Source: a bacterium (GTDB taxonomy: Bacteria > Armatimonadota > Fimbriimonadia > Fimbriimonadales > Fimbriimonadaceae). Taken from it: DNA of 64,000 nt. A model generated the notes under the pieces. That model did not search any database, was not told where the DNA came from, and saw nothing but the letters and a program-made list of their open reading frames with translations. Location: positions 434,001 through 498,000 of the forward strand of contig PNMZ01000001.1 in assembly GCA_013823945.1 (NCBI GenBank), read 5' to 3'. The position numbers and the translations under genes are program-made. Shown here piece after piece: positions 38,232-45,806 of the stretch; within the stretch, counting starts at the first letter, position 1, and the number at the start of each line of letters is the position of its first letter.

Positions 38232-39436
38232 GCCAACCCCAAGTCGCCCTCGCCTTTTCCGGCGGACTAGATACCTGCTGGTGCATCCCGATCCTCAAAT
38301 CCCAAGGCTACGACGTCACCACTGTGACCGTCGACGTCGGTGGTTTTTCCCAAGAAGAACTCAAAGAAATAGCCCACCGCAGCCAACATCTCGGTGCCAT
38401 CAAACACATCACCATTCCAGCCGCCCAGATGTTCTTTCATGAAATTCTTCGCCACCTCATCGCCGGAAATGTCCTCCGTGGAAACCTTTATCCTCTCTGT
38501 GTCGGAGCCGAGCGCTCACTCCAAGCCCGCGAAACTGCCAAAATCGCCACCCAAGTCGGTGCCGAAGCCGTCGCTCACGGCTGCACTGCCGCCGGAAACG
38601 ATCAAATCCGATTCGAAATCGCCCTACGCACCCTCGCCCCGAATCTAAAAATACTTGCCCCCGTCCGCGACCAAGCCCCATCTCGGCCCGACCAACTCGC
38701 CCTCCTCAAAGCCAACAACCTCGATTTTCCCGCGAACAAAGCTGCTTATAGCGTCAATTCTGGACTCTGGGGCGTCACCATCGGCGGCGAAGAAACCACC
38801 GGAACCGAATACACCATCCCCGAAGACCAATGGCTCCGCACCAAGGACGCATTCTCAGAACCCCAACCCTCTGAAGAAATCTCTATCACCTTCACCCACG
38901 GCATCCCTACTCACCTCAATTCGACTTCGCTTGACCCTGTCACCCTCATCACCAAACTCGATCAAACCGCCTCAAAATACGGCATCGGACGAGGAATCCA
39001 TCTCGGTGAAACCATCCTCGGAATCAAGGGCCGCGTGGCATTCGAGGCCCCCGCCGCAACCGTCCTCATCCAGGCTCACCGCGAACTGGAAAAGCTCACC
39101 CTCACCAAACGCCAAATCGCCCTCAAAGATCAAGTTGCCGCTCTCTATGGCGAATGGGTTCACGAAGGACTCTTCACAGAACCAGCTTCCCGCATGGCTG
39201 AATCACTGTTTAAAGAATCTCAGAAATCCGTAACTGGCGATGTTCACCTCACGCTCCACCCCGGCCACGCCTTTGTCACCGGAGTCATCAGCCCTCGTTC
39301 CCTCCACGCCGCGTCACGGGCTGTTTATGGGGAATCCGTTGGCGAATGGACTCCCGATGATGCCAAAGGATTCGCCCGCCTCTACGGCCTTGCCGGAATC
39401 CTCCACGCTCGTGCCAACCCCGAGGTGAACCCATGA
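38228..39436 (+). CDS. argG: Argininosuccinate synthase
   Basis: Joins citrulline and aspartate with ATP. 402 residues with the ATP pyrophosphatase loop AFSGGLDTCWC, the TVDVGGFSQEEL segment, AHGCTAAGNDQIRFE and SVNSGLWGVTIGG. Wording of several segments (GNVLRGNLYPLCVGAERS) is closer to the Bacteroidetes-type ArgG than to the E. coli or Bacillus type, as far as I can judge by eye. It overlaps both neighbours by four bases. Confidence 0.95.
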   Translation: MSQPQVALAFSGGLDTCWCIPILKSQGYDVTTVTVDVGGFSQEELKEIAHRSQHLGAIKHITIPAAQMFFHEILRHLIAGNVLRGNLYPLCVGAERSLQARETAKIATQVGAEAVAHGCTAAGNDQIRFEIALRTLAPNLKILAPVRDQAPSRPDQLALLKANNLDFPANKAAYSVNSGLWGVTIGGEETTGTEYTIPEDQWLRTKDAFSEPQPSEEISITFTHGIPTHLNSTSLDPVTLITKLDQTASKYGIGRGIHLGETILGIKGRVAFEAPAATVLIQAHRELEKLTLTKRQIALKDQVAALYGEWVHEGLFTEPASRMAESLFKESQKSVTGDVHLTLHPGHAFVTGVISPRSLHAASRAVYGESVGEWTPDDAKGFARLYGLAGILHARANPEVNP

Positions 39437-40491
39437 GAGCCCTCATCCTCGACAAAATCGCCAGCGTCACCCAAAATGCCGCCCTCCGCCGAGATGTCCG
39501 AATCAGCGACAAATACCCCTGCAGAGAAGGCGACATCATCGCCGTCCGCATCCTCACAAGCAAGGCCGCCTACAACGCCCTCGAACTCACCACTGGTCGA
39601 ATGTCCACTCTTAAACAGGGCGACATCATTGCCGGAGCACTGGGGCATCGAAATGCTCTTCAAGGCTACGCCGGACATATCCCACATTCTCTCGAAACTG
39701 GAGACACCATAAACCTCCTCAATATGGGCGGAGTCCTCGGCGTTTGCACCAGTCACTCTCCCCTCGTTGGCCCACCCCATCAATGCGAAGTCCTCGGGAG
39801 CATTCTCAGCTTCCCCACCCTCAACTCCCGCCAAGGCGTTCCCGCCAACATCGCCACAAATGCTCCCCCGCTGCAATCCAAACTTCAAAGCAATCTCCCC
39901 CCCATCATCGCCGTCATCGGTACTTGTATGAATTCCGGCAAAACTGAAGCCTGCCTCACAATCATCCAACAACTCGTTCGTCGGGGACTCAAAGTTTCTG
40001 CCGCCAAAACCACCGGCGTCTCCCTCCGCCGCGACATTCTCGCCATGGAGGATGCCGGAGCCACCGAGATCGCCATTTTCACCGACCTTGGCGTTGTCAC
40101 AACGCAAGCGAACAACGCCGCTAACCTCACCAAAACCCTGGTCAACCAACTCGCTCAAGGCTCTCCCAATGTCATCATCCTTGAACTCGGAGACGGACTT
40201 CTCGGCGAATATGGAGTCGCCGCAATTTTGAGCGATCCACAAATCGCCGCATCCCTTACCAGTATCGTCCTGGCCGCCTCCGACCCAGTTGGAGCGTGGG
40301 GTGCAGTCGAACTGCTCAACCACCGACACCAGATCACCCCCACCCTCATCACCGGACCTGCCACCGATAACACGGCCGGAAGCGAAGTCATTTATCGTGA
40401 AACGCAAATTCCCGGGCTGAACGCTCGCCACAACCCCCTTGAAATCGCTGACCTACTGACCAAAACCCTCACCCCAAAAACTCATGTCTAA
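39433..40491 (+). CDS. P-loop protein of unknown function inside the arginine operon (DUF1611-like?)
   Basis: 352 residues, not firmly recognised. An N-terminal domain (1 to about 150) is followed by a SIMIBI-type P-loop domain: Walker A GTCMNSGKT at 163-171, then KVSAAKTTGVSLRRDILAME, an IFTDLGVVTT segment and ILELGDGLLGEYG, ending with DPVGAWGAVELL. The pattern recalls DUF1611 and dethiobiotin-synthetase-like proteins. It overlaps argG by 4 and argC by 8 bases, so it is co-translated with arginine enzymes. No N-acylglutamate synthase (argA/argJ/GNAT) lies in the operon; this protein is a candidate for that missing step or for a regulatory or carboxylate-activating role. Function is not established by the sequence. 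Confidence 0.8.
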   Translation: MRALILDKIASVTQNAALRRDVRISDKYPCREGDIIAVRILTSKAAYNALELTTGRMSTLKQGDIIAGALGHRNALQGYAGHIPHSLETGDTINLLNMGGVLGVCTSHSPLVGPPHQCEVLGSILSFPTLNSRQGVPANIATNAPPLQSKLQSNLPPIIAVIGTCMNSGKTEACLTIIQQLVRRGLKVSAAKTTGVSLRRDILAMEDAGATEIAIFTDLGVVTTQANNAANLTKTLVNQLAQGSPNVIILELGDGLLGEYGVAAILSDPQIAASLTSIVLAASDPVGAWGAVELLNHRHQITPTLITGPATDNTAGSEVIYRETQIPGLNARHNPLEIADLLTKTLTPKTHV

Positions 40492-41533
40492 ACACATCCC
40501 CGCCATCGTCCTCGGTAGCACTGGCTACGTCGCTGCAGAAATCATAGGACTCCTTCTGAATCATCCCAGCTTCCGCATCGAGGCGGCAATCAGCACTTCC
40601 CAAGCCGGTAACCGGATTGACGAAATCTTCCCCCACCTCATCGGCCCCGCCGGAGACCTGACTTTCAAATCGCTCGACCAAATTACCGATCTCCTCGCCT
40701 CGAAACGCCAAACCGCGATCTTCTCTGCCCTCCCCCACGGCGAAACTGCCAGCTTCATACAAAACCTCCTCCAGCAATCTCAAACCAACGCCCAAATCGT
40801 CGACGTTTCCGCCGACTTCCGGTACCGCACTTCCGCCGAGTACGAAGCCGTCTACGGCAAACCTCACCCCGCACCCGACCTTCTCAACTCTTTCACATGT
40901 GCCCTCCCCGATATCACCCCCGCAACCCCCGATACCCACATCGCCCACCCGGGATGCTTTACAACTTGTGTGACTCTCCCTCTCGCCGGGCTCCTCGCCT
41001 GTGACCTCATCGAACCTCAAGTCAACGTTTCCGCTGTCACCGGATCAACTGGAGCCGGACGACAACCCGGAGTCGGCACCCACCACCCGCACCGACAAAG
41101 CTCGATGTGGGCCTATCAACCTCTCAACCACCGTCACAAACCAGAAATGGAAAATCTCGTCGCCCCCTGGGAGCCTAACGCACAAGTCGCTTTCGTTCCC
41201 CACTCGGGACCCTTTGCTCGAGGCATCCACGCCACGACCTTCGCTACCCTCAAGTCAAACTCTGACGCCGAAACCGTCGTATCCCAACTTCAAAATTTCT
41301 ATGGGCCTTCACCATTCATCCGCGTCGGTTCCAAAATGCCCGAGCTCAAATCAATCGTCGGTTCCAACCGTTGCCAAATCGGAATCGCAATTCATGGTCG
41401 ACAACTCGTCGCCACGAGCATCATCGATAACCTCGTCAAAGGTGCTGCCGGAGGTGCCGTCCAGTGGATGAACCGACTGTTCAGCCTCGAAGAATCGCAA
41501 GGCTTACTCAACGCCACTCCCGGCTGGATCTAA
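40484..41533 (+). CDS. argC: N-acetyl-gamma-glutamyl-phosphate reductase
   Basis: Reduces N-acyl-glutamyl phosphate to the semialdehyde with NADPH. 349 residues: Rossmann start AIVLGSTGYVAAEI, the active-site Cys in HPGCFTTCV (usually NPGC), VTGSTGAGRQPG and the catalytic His in FVPHSGPFARGIHAT. It overlaps the P-loop gene and precedes argF' by 3 bases. In the succinylated version of the pathway the same enzyme would handle N-succinyl substrates. Confidence 0.95.
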   Translation: MSKHIPAIVLGSTGYVAAEIIGLLLNHPSFRIEAAISTSQAGNRIDEIFPHLIGPAGDLTFKSLDQITDLLASKRQTAIFSALPHGETASFIQNLLQQSQTNAQIVDVSADFRYRTSAEYEAVYGKPHPAPDLLNSFTCALPDITPATPDTHIAHPGCFTTCVTLPLAGLLACDLIEPQVNVSAVTGSTGAGRQPGVGTHHPHRQSSMWAYQPLNHRHKPEMENLVAPWEPNAQVAFVPHSGPFARGIHATTFATLKSNSDAETVVSQLQNFYGPSPFIRVGSKMPELKSIVGSNRCQIGIAIHGRQLVATSIIDNLVKGAAGGAVQWMNRLFSLEESQGLLNATPGWI

Positions 41534-41536
41534 ACC

Positions 41537-42523
41537 ATGAACGACTTCCTCTCCCTTCGGACTCTCCCCCGCGATCAAGTTCAAAACCTTGTCAACCTCG
41601 CCCGAGAACTCAAAGCCAACCCCATCAACGACACTCTCAGAGGCAAAGTGGTCGGCCTCCTCTTCATGAATCCCAGCCTGCGCACGCTTGCCAGCTTCCA
41701 GGCCGGAATCGGTCAAATGGGTGGAACTAGCGTCGTGATCCAACCAGGCACCGGAACCTGGACTCTCGAAACCCGCGATGGCATCGTGATGGACGGCCCC
41801 GAAGTCGAACATATCCGCGAAGCCATCCCCGTTCTTGCATCCTATTGCGACATTCTTGGCATCCGTTCGTTCGCCAACCAAATCAACCTCGATGAAGACC
41901 TTGCTGATCATCTCATGCACAAGTTCGCCGACCTCTCCTCCAAGCCTCTCATCAACATGGAATCAGCGAGCGACCACCCATGCCAAGCCCTCGCCGATTG
42001 GCAAACCCTGGACGAACTCGATATTCCCGCCGACGGGAACTTTGTCCTGAGTTGGGCCTGGCACCCTAAACCTCTTCCGTACGCTGTACCACGCGCCGCC
42101 CTCACCATGGCCGCCCTCCGTGGAATGAACATCACGATCCATTCCCCCAAATCTCACCCCCTCCCCGATGAACTCGTCGCCGAAGCCAAAGCCCTCGGAG
42201 CAAAGTCCATCCGCAACACTCACACCGCAAACGAATCACTCGAAAACGCCCATGTTCTCTACTGCAAATCTTGGGTTGCTCCCCAAAACTACGGCGACCC
42301 AGAAGCGGAGATGCGCCTCCGGAAAAACCTCCGCGAATGGTGCGTCGCTGAATCCTGGTTTGAAACCGCTTGGTCTGACGCCAAATTCATGCACTGCCTT
42401 CCCGTTCGCCGCAACGTTAAAGTTGCCGACGAAATTCTCGATGGCCCTCGCTCCGTCGTCATCCATCAAGCCGAAAATCGACTTCACGCTCAAAAAGCCA
42501 TCCTCACAAACCTGATTAACTGA
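41537..42523 (+). CDS. argF': N-acylornithine carbamoyltransferase (N-succinylornithine type predicted)
   Basis: 328 residues. It is not a normal ornithine carbamoyltransferase: the carbamoyl-phosphate loop is FMNPSLRTLASFQ, and WAWHPKPLPYAVPRA, HPCQALADW and MHCLPVRRNVKVADE are those of the AOTCase/SOTCase branch. The residue that separates acetyl- from succinyl-ornithine users (Glu92 in Xanthomonas AOTCase, Pro90 in Bacteroides SOTCase, in MDGxxxEH) is Val90 here. Replacing that Glu with small or hydrophobic residues is reported to switch AOTCase to succinyl-ornithine, so N-succinylornithine is the predicted substrate. argB follows by one base. Confidence 0.9.
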   Translation: MNDFLSLRTLPRDQVQNLVNLARELKANPINDTLRGKVVGLLFMNPSLRTLASFQAGIGQMGGTSVVIQPGTGTWTLETRDGIVMDGPEVEHIREAIPVLASYCDILGIRSFANQINLDEDLADHLMHKFADLSSKPLINMESASDHPCQALADWQTLDELDIPADGNFVLSWAWHPKPLPYAVPRAALTMAALRGMNITIHSPKSHPLPDELVAEAKALGAKSIRNTHTANESLENAHVLYCKSWVAPQNYGDPEAEMRLRKNLREWCVAESWFETAWSDAKFMHCLPVRRNVKVADEILDGPRSVVIHQAENRLHAQKAILTNLIN

Positions 42524-42524
42524 C

Positions 42525-43397
42525 ATGCAATCCACTACCGTCCAAGCTCTGCGCCATGCCTTGCCCTATCTCGAGCATTACCGTGGCAAACTCTTCGTCA
42601 TCAAATGTGGCGGCGAAGCCCTCGAGCACCCTGCCCACCTCGCCAGCCTCATCGAACAAATCGCAGTCCTCCACCAACTTGGGATCCAAATTGCCCTTGT
42701 TCATGGTGGCGGCCCCCAAGCCACTCAACTCGCAAAGATATTAGGACGAGAGCCCACATTCGTCGACGGCCGCCGGGTCACGACCCCAGAAGCCCTCGAA
42801 TCCACAATTATGGCGATCAACGGCCTCGCTCAAGCCACCCTCCTCGCCGCCGCCCGCAAACAAAATCTCCCCGCGATTGGCCTATCCGGGATTGATCACG
42901 GAATCATTCAAGCCACAAAACGCCCACCTATCAAAACCAGCCTAGGCATCACCGACTTCGGTCTCGTCGGAGACATCCAAGCCGTGAACTGCGTACCACT
43001 CAAAAACCTCATCGCCAATCAAGCGATCCCCTTCATCAGCCCTATTTCCGCAGATTCAGAGGGCCAAATTCTCAACATCAACGCCGATGATGTCGCCGCG
43101 CAAATCGCCCTGGCTCTCGGTGCTACCAAACTCATTTTGATCACAACCCCCAGGGGGATACTGAGCGATCCCCAAGATCAAAACTCGCTGATTTCACAAC
43201 TCACCCTCTCTGAGCTTGACCATCTTCAACAGAGCGGAACAATCTCGACTGGCATGCTCCCCAAATCCAAGGCCATTCGTACCGCACTAGAAAACCGTGT
43301 CGAGCGCGTACACGTCATCAGCTACCAATTCCCCGACAGCATCCTCACCGAAGTCTTTACCAACGAAGGCTGCGGAACCCTCATCCTCAATGAATAG
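42525..43397 (+). CDS. argB: N-acetylglutamate kinase
   Basis: Phosphorylates N-acylglutamate. 290 residues of the amino-acid-kinase family: FVIKCGGEALEHP, IALVHGGGPQATQLA, GLSGIDHGIIQ, NINADDVAAQIALALGATKL and a C-terminal GCGTLILNE. Length suits the arginine-type NAGK. It follows argF' by one base and is separated from argE by about 100 bases that hold a GC-rich hairpin. If the pathway is succinylated it would act on N-succinylglutamate. Confidence 0.94.
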   Translation: MQSTTVQALRHALPYLEHYRGKLFVIKCGGEALEHPAHLASLIEQIAVLHQLGIQIALVHGGGPQATQLAKILGREPTFVDGRRVTTPEALESTIMAINGLAQATLLAAARKQNLPAIGLSGIDHGIIQATKRPPIKTSLGITDFGLVGDIQAVNCVPLKNLIANQAIPFISPISADSEGQILNINADDVAAQIALALGATKLILITTPRGILSDPQDQNSLISQLTLSELDHLQQSGTISTGMLPKSKAIRTALENRVERVHVISYQFPDSILTEVFTNEGCGTLILNE

Positions 43398-43419
43398 TTT
43401 TCCAATTATCACCAGAATT

Positions 43420-43456
43420 GCCCTCCCCAAGTTTGGGGAGGGCAGGGAGGGGTTGT
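43420..43456. repeat. GC-rich palindrome between argB and argE
   Basis: GCCCTCCCC (43420-43428), loop AAGTTT, GGGGAGGGC (43435-43443), then AGGGAGGGGTTGT. The stem is perfect over 9 bp. Very similar extragenic palindromes are dispersed in many bacterial genomes. No T run follows, so it may be a REP-like or mobile palindrome, or an mRNA-stabilising or attenuating hairpin that lowers argE-argH expression relative to argB. Confidence 0.65.
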
Positions 43457-43500
43457 CATCAATCCTATTCAGAGACCAAGCATGTACAGGCAGTTAAACC

Positions 43501-44550
43501 ATGACTAACCTCCTGAAACTCCTCGCAGACCTTATCGCAATCCCCTCAGTCTCCCACAACGAAACGGAAATCGCTAACTTCGTCTTCTTCTATCTCACTC
43601 AAAATGGCATAACCCCATCTCGAATCGGCAACAATATCATCGCCCAAACAAGCGACAAACCGCATCTCCTCCTCAATTCCCACCTCGACACCGTCCCCCC
43701 CAACGACGCCTGGACGAGACCCCCATGGGAACCCGCGCAAGAAGGCGACCATATCTTCGGCCTTGGTTCCAACGACGCAAAAGGTTGCGTTGCCGCCATG
43801 ATCACCGCCTTCATCGCCAATAAATCCAACCCCGGACTAGCTCTCCTCCTCAGTCCCGAAGAAGAAACCGGTGGTCAAGGCACAGAATTTGCCTGGCCCA
43901 TCCTCCGCGACGAACAAAACTGGAACCCCGGGGCCATCATCGTCGGTGAACCAACCGAACTCCAAATCGGCACCGTCCAACGCGGGCTGCTCCTCCTAGA
44001 CCTCGTCGCAAAAGGCCAAGCCAGCCACGCCGCGAACGCCAACCCGACCGGTGAAACAAATCCCATTTTCACCATTGCCCGTGACCTCGTCAAACTCCAA
44101 AACATCACCCTCACTCCTCACCCCGAACTTGGTCAGCCAACCATCCAACCCACCGTTCTTACCGGAGCCGAAGCCCGCAATCAAATTCCCGGCGAAGCCC
44201 GCGCCAGCCTCGATATCCGAACCGTTCCCATCGAAACCCACGCTGAAATCATCGCTCTCCTCGAAGAGACTCTTACCTCCGAAATCGAAGTTCGATCCCA
44301 ACGCCTCACGCCTTTCGCCTGCAACCCCAAAGCCAAAGTCATCCAAACCATCATGTCCCTCCTCCCGAAGTCCAAAACCTTCGCCAGCCGCACCATGTCT
44401 GACCAAGTCCATTTCACAGGATTCAACGCGGTCAAATTCGGCCCTGGTGTCTCCGCCAGATCCCACACTGCCGACGAATTTATCCTCGCTTCCGAACTCA
44501 TCGCCGGAGCACAAGCCTACGACCAAATCATCAAGGAATTCCTGTCATGA
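43501..44550 (+). CDS. argE: M20-family deacylase, ArgE-type (N-acyl-citrulline or N-acyl-ornithine deacylase)
   Basis: 349 residues. Metal and catalytic sites of the M20 peptidases are present: NSHLDTVPP, GLGSNDAKGCVAAMI, LSPEEETGGQG, IIVGEPTELQIG and HTADEFI. In a pathway with N-acylornithine carbamoyltransferase the substrate should be N-acetyl- or N-succinyl-citrulline, not acetylornithine. It overlaps argH by ATGA. LysK/DapE-like specificity is an alternative by family, but the operon argues for arginine. Confidence 0.92.
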   Translation: MTNLLKLLADLIAIPSVSHNETEIANFVFFYLTQNGITPSRIGNNIIAQTSDKPHLLLNSHLDTVPPNDAWTRPPWEPAQEGDHIFGLGSNDAKGCVAAMITAFIANKSNPGLALLLSPEEETGGQGTEFAWPILRDEQNWNPGAIIVGEPTELQIGTVQRGLLLLDLVAKGQASHAANANPTGETNPIFTIARDLVKLQNITLTPHPELGQPTIQPTVLTGAEARNQIPGEARASLDIRTVPIETHAEIIALLEETLTSEIEVRSQRLTPFACNPKAKVIQTIMSLLPKSKTFASRTMSDQVHFTGFNAVKFGPGVSARSHTADEFILASELIAGAQAYDQIIKEFLS

Positions 44551-45725
44551 ACAAAACGACTCGCCTCTGGGACAAGGGCCAACCCATCAACGACCAAATC
44601 CTCGCCTTCACCGTCGGCAACGACCCCATTCTTGACCAACGCCTCATCCCTTACGACATTACTGCCAGCATTGCCCACGCCCAAATGCTCGGCGAGCAAA
44701 ACCACCTCACCCAGGAAGAAGTTGAAAAACTCACCCAAGCCCTCGAAGAACTCCGAAGCGAAGACATCCAAATCTCCCGTGACGAAGAGGACTGCCACAC
44801 CGCAATCGAAAATCGCCTCACCCAAAAGCTTGGCGACCTCGGTGGCAAAATTCACCTCGGACGATCCCGCAACGACCAAGTTCTCACCGCTCTCCGCCTC
44901 TATTACCGTCAAGTGATTGTCGACATCCATTCCTATACAAAAGAGGCGATGGCAAGTCTAATTGAGCTCTCCCACAATCAAGGCGAGATCAAAATCCCTG
45001 GCTACACCCACCTCCAACAAGCAATGCCCTCCTCCGTTTCGCTCTGGGCAATGGGCTACACCGCCGAACTCAATCATTCCCTCAACACCTTCGCTGCCGC
45101 CGAACACCTCATCAGCCTCAACCCCTTAGGATCAGCCGCGGGCTTCGGCACCCCGGGACTCACTCTCAACCGTGAATCCACCACCAAAAAACTCGGATTC
45201 ACCCAAGCCCACGAACCCGTCACCGCCCCTCAACTCAGTCGAGGTAAAGCTGAATCCGCCCTCGCGTTCAGCCTGTGCCTCATCATGCAAGATCTCGGGC
45301 GACTCGCCGCCGATCTCTGTCTTTACAACTCCCAAGAATTCGCCATGGTCACCCTCGCAGACGACATCACTACCGGGTCAAGCATCATGCCCCAAAAACG
45401 CAATCCCGATGTCTTCGAACTCATCCGGGGCCACTCCGCCCAAGCTCCCGCCGAACTCCAAGCCATCCAGAACATCACGCTCAAAATGACCTCTGGCTAC
45501 CACCGCGACCTCCAACTCATCAAAGAACCCCTCTTCCGACTCATCGACCGCACCCACCAAACCCTTCAAATCACCACCTACGCCCTCACCCGGATCACAT
45601 TCAACGCTGAACGAGCGACTCAAATCACCGACCCCAGCATTCACGCCGCCGAAGCCGCATTCGCCCTCGTCCAAACCGAAAAAATCAGCTTCCGCGAGGC
45701 CTACCGCCGCATCGCTGCGAACTAA
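44547..45725 (+). CDS. argH: Argininosuccinate lyase
   Basis: Splits argininosuccinate to arginine and fumarate, the last step. 392 residues, somewhat shorter than the usual 450-460. Fumarase/aspartase-superfamily signatures are present: IHLGRSRNDQVLTALRL, GYTHLQQAMPSSV and the signature loop GSSIMPQKRNPD. It closes the operon; a convergent terminator separates it from rsr. The shorter length reflects a trimmed C-terminus rather than loss of active-site motifs. Confidence 0.95.
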   Translation: MNKTTRLWDKGQPINDQILAFTVGNDPILDQRLIPYDITASIAHAQMLGEQNHLTQEEVEKLTQALEELRSEDIQISRDEEDCHTAIENRLTQKLGDLGGKIHLGRSRNDQVLTALRLYYRQVIVDIHSYTKEAMASLIELSHNQGEIKIPGYTHLQQAMPSSVSLWAMGYTAELNHSLNTFAAAEHLISLNPLGSAAGFGTPGLTLNRESTTKKLGFTQAHEPVTAPQLSRGKAESALAFSLCLIMQDLGRLAADLCLYNSQEFAMVTLADDITTGSSIMPQKRNPDVFELIRGHSAQAPAELQAIQNITLKMTSGYHRDLQLIKEPLFRLIDRTHQTLQITTYALTRITFNAERATQITDPSIHAAEAAFALVQTEKISFREAYRRIAAN

Positions 45726-45765
45726 GCAACCCCGCACCAACTTCAATACTTAAAAAATCAAAGTC

Positions 45766-45794
45766 GCTCTCCTTTCCCTAAAAGAAAGAAGAGC
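45766..45794 (-). terminator. Terminator of the rsr transcript (possibly also argH)
   Basis: An 11-position stem (GCTCTCCTTTC against GAAAGAAGAGC, one mismatch) with a 7-base loop. On the minus strand it is followed by GACTTTGATTTTTT, a T-rich run; on the plus side there is none. It lies 12 bases after the rsr stop. Confidence 0.6.
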
Positions 45795-45806
45795 AACTTG
45801 TGACCG

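Noticed and set aside
39382-40431. A long minus-strand ORF (349 codons) across the P-loop gene
   Set aside because: It is antisense to a gene that fits the operon exactly, and its product is a Gly/Asp/Glu-rich shadow.
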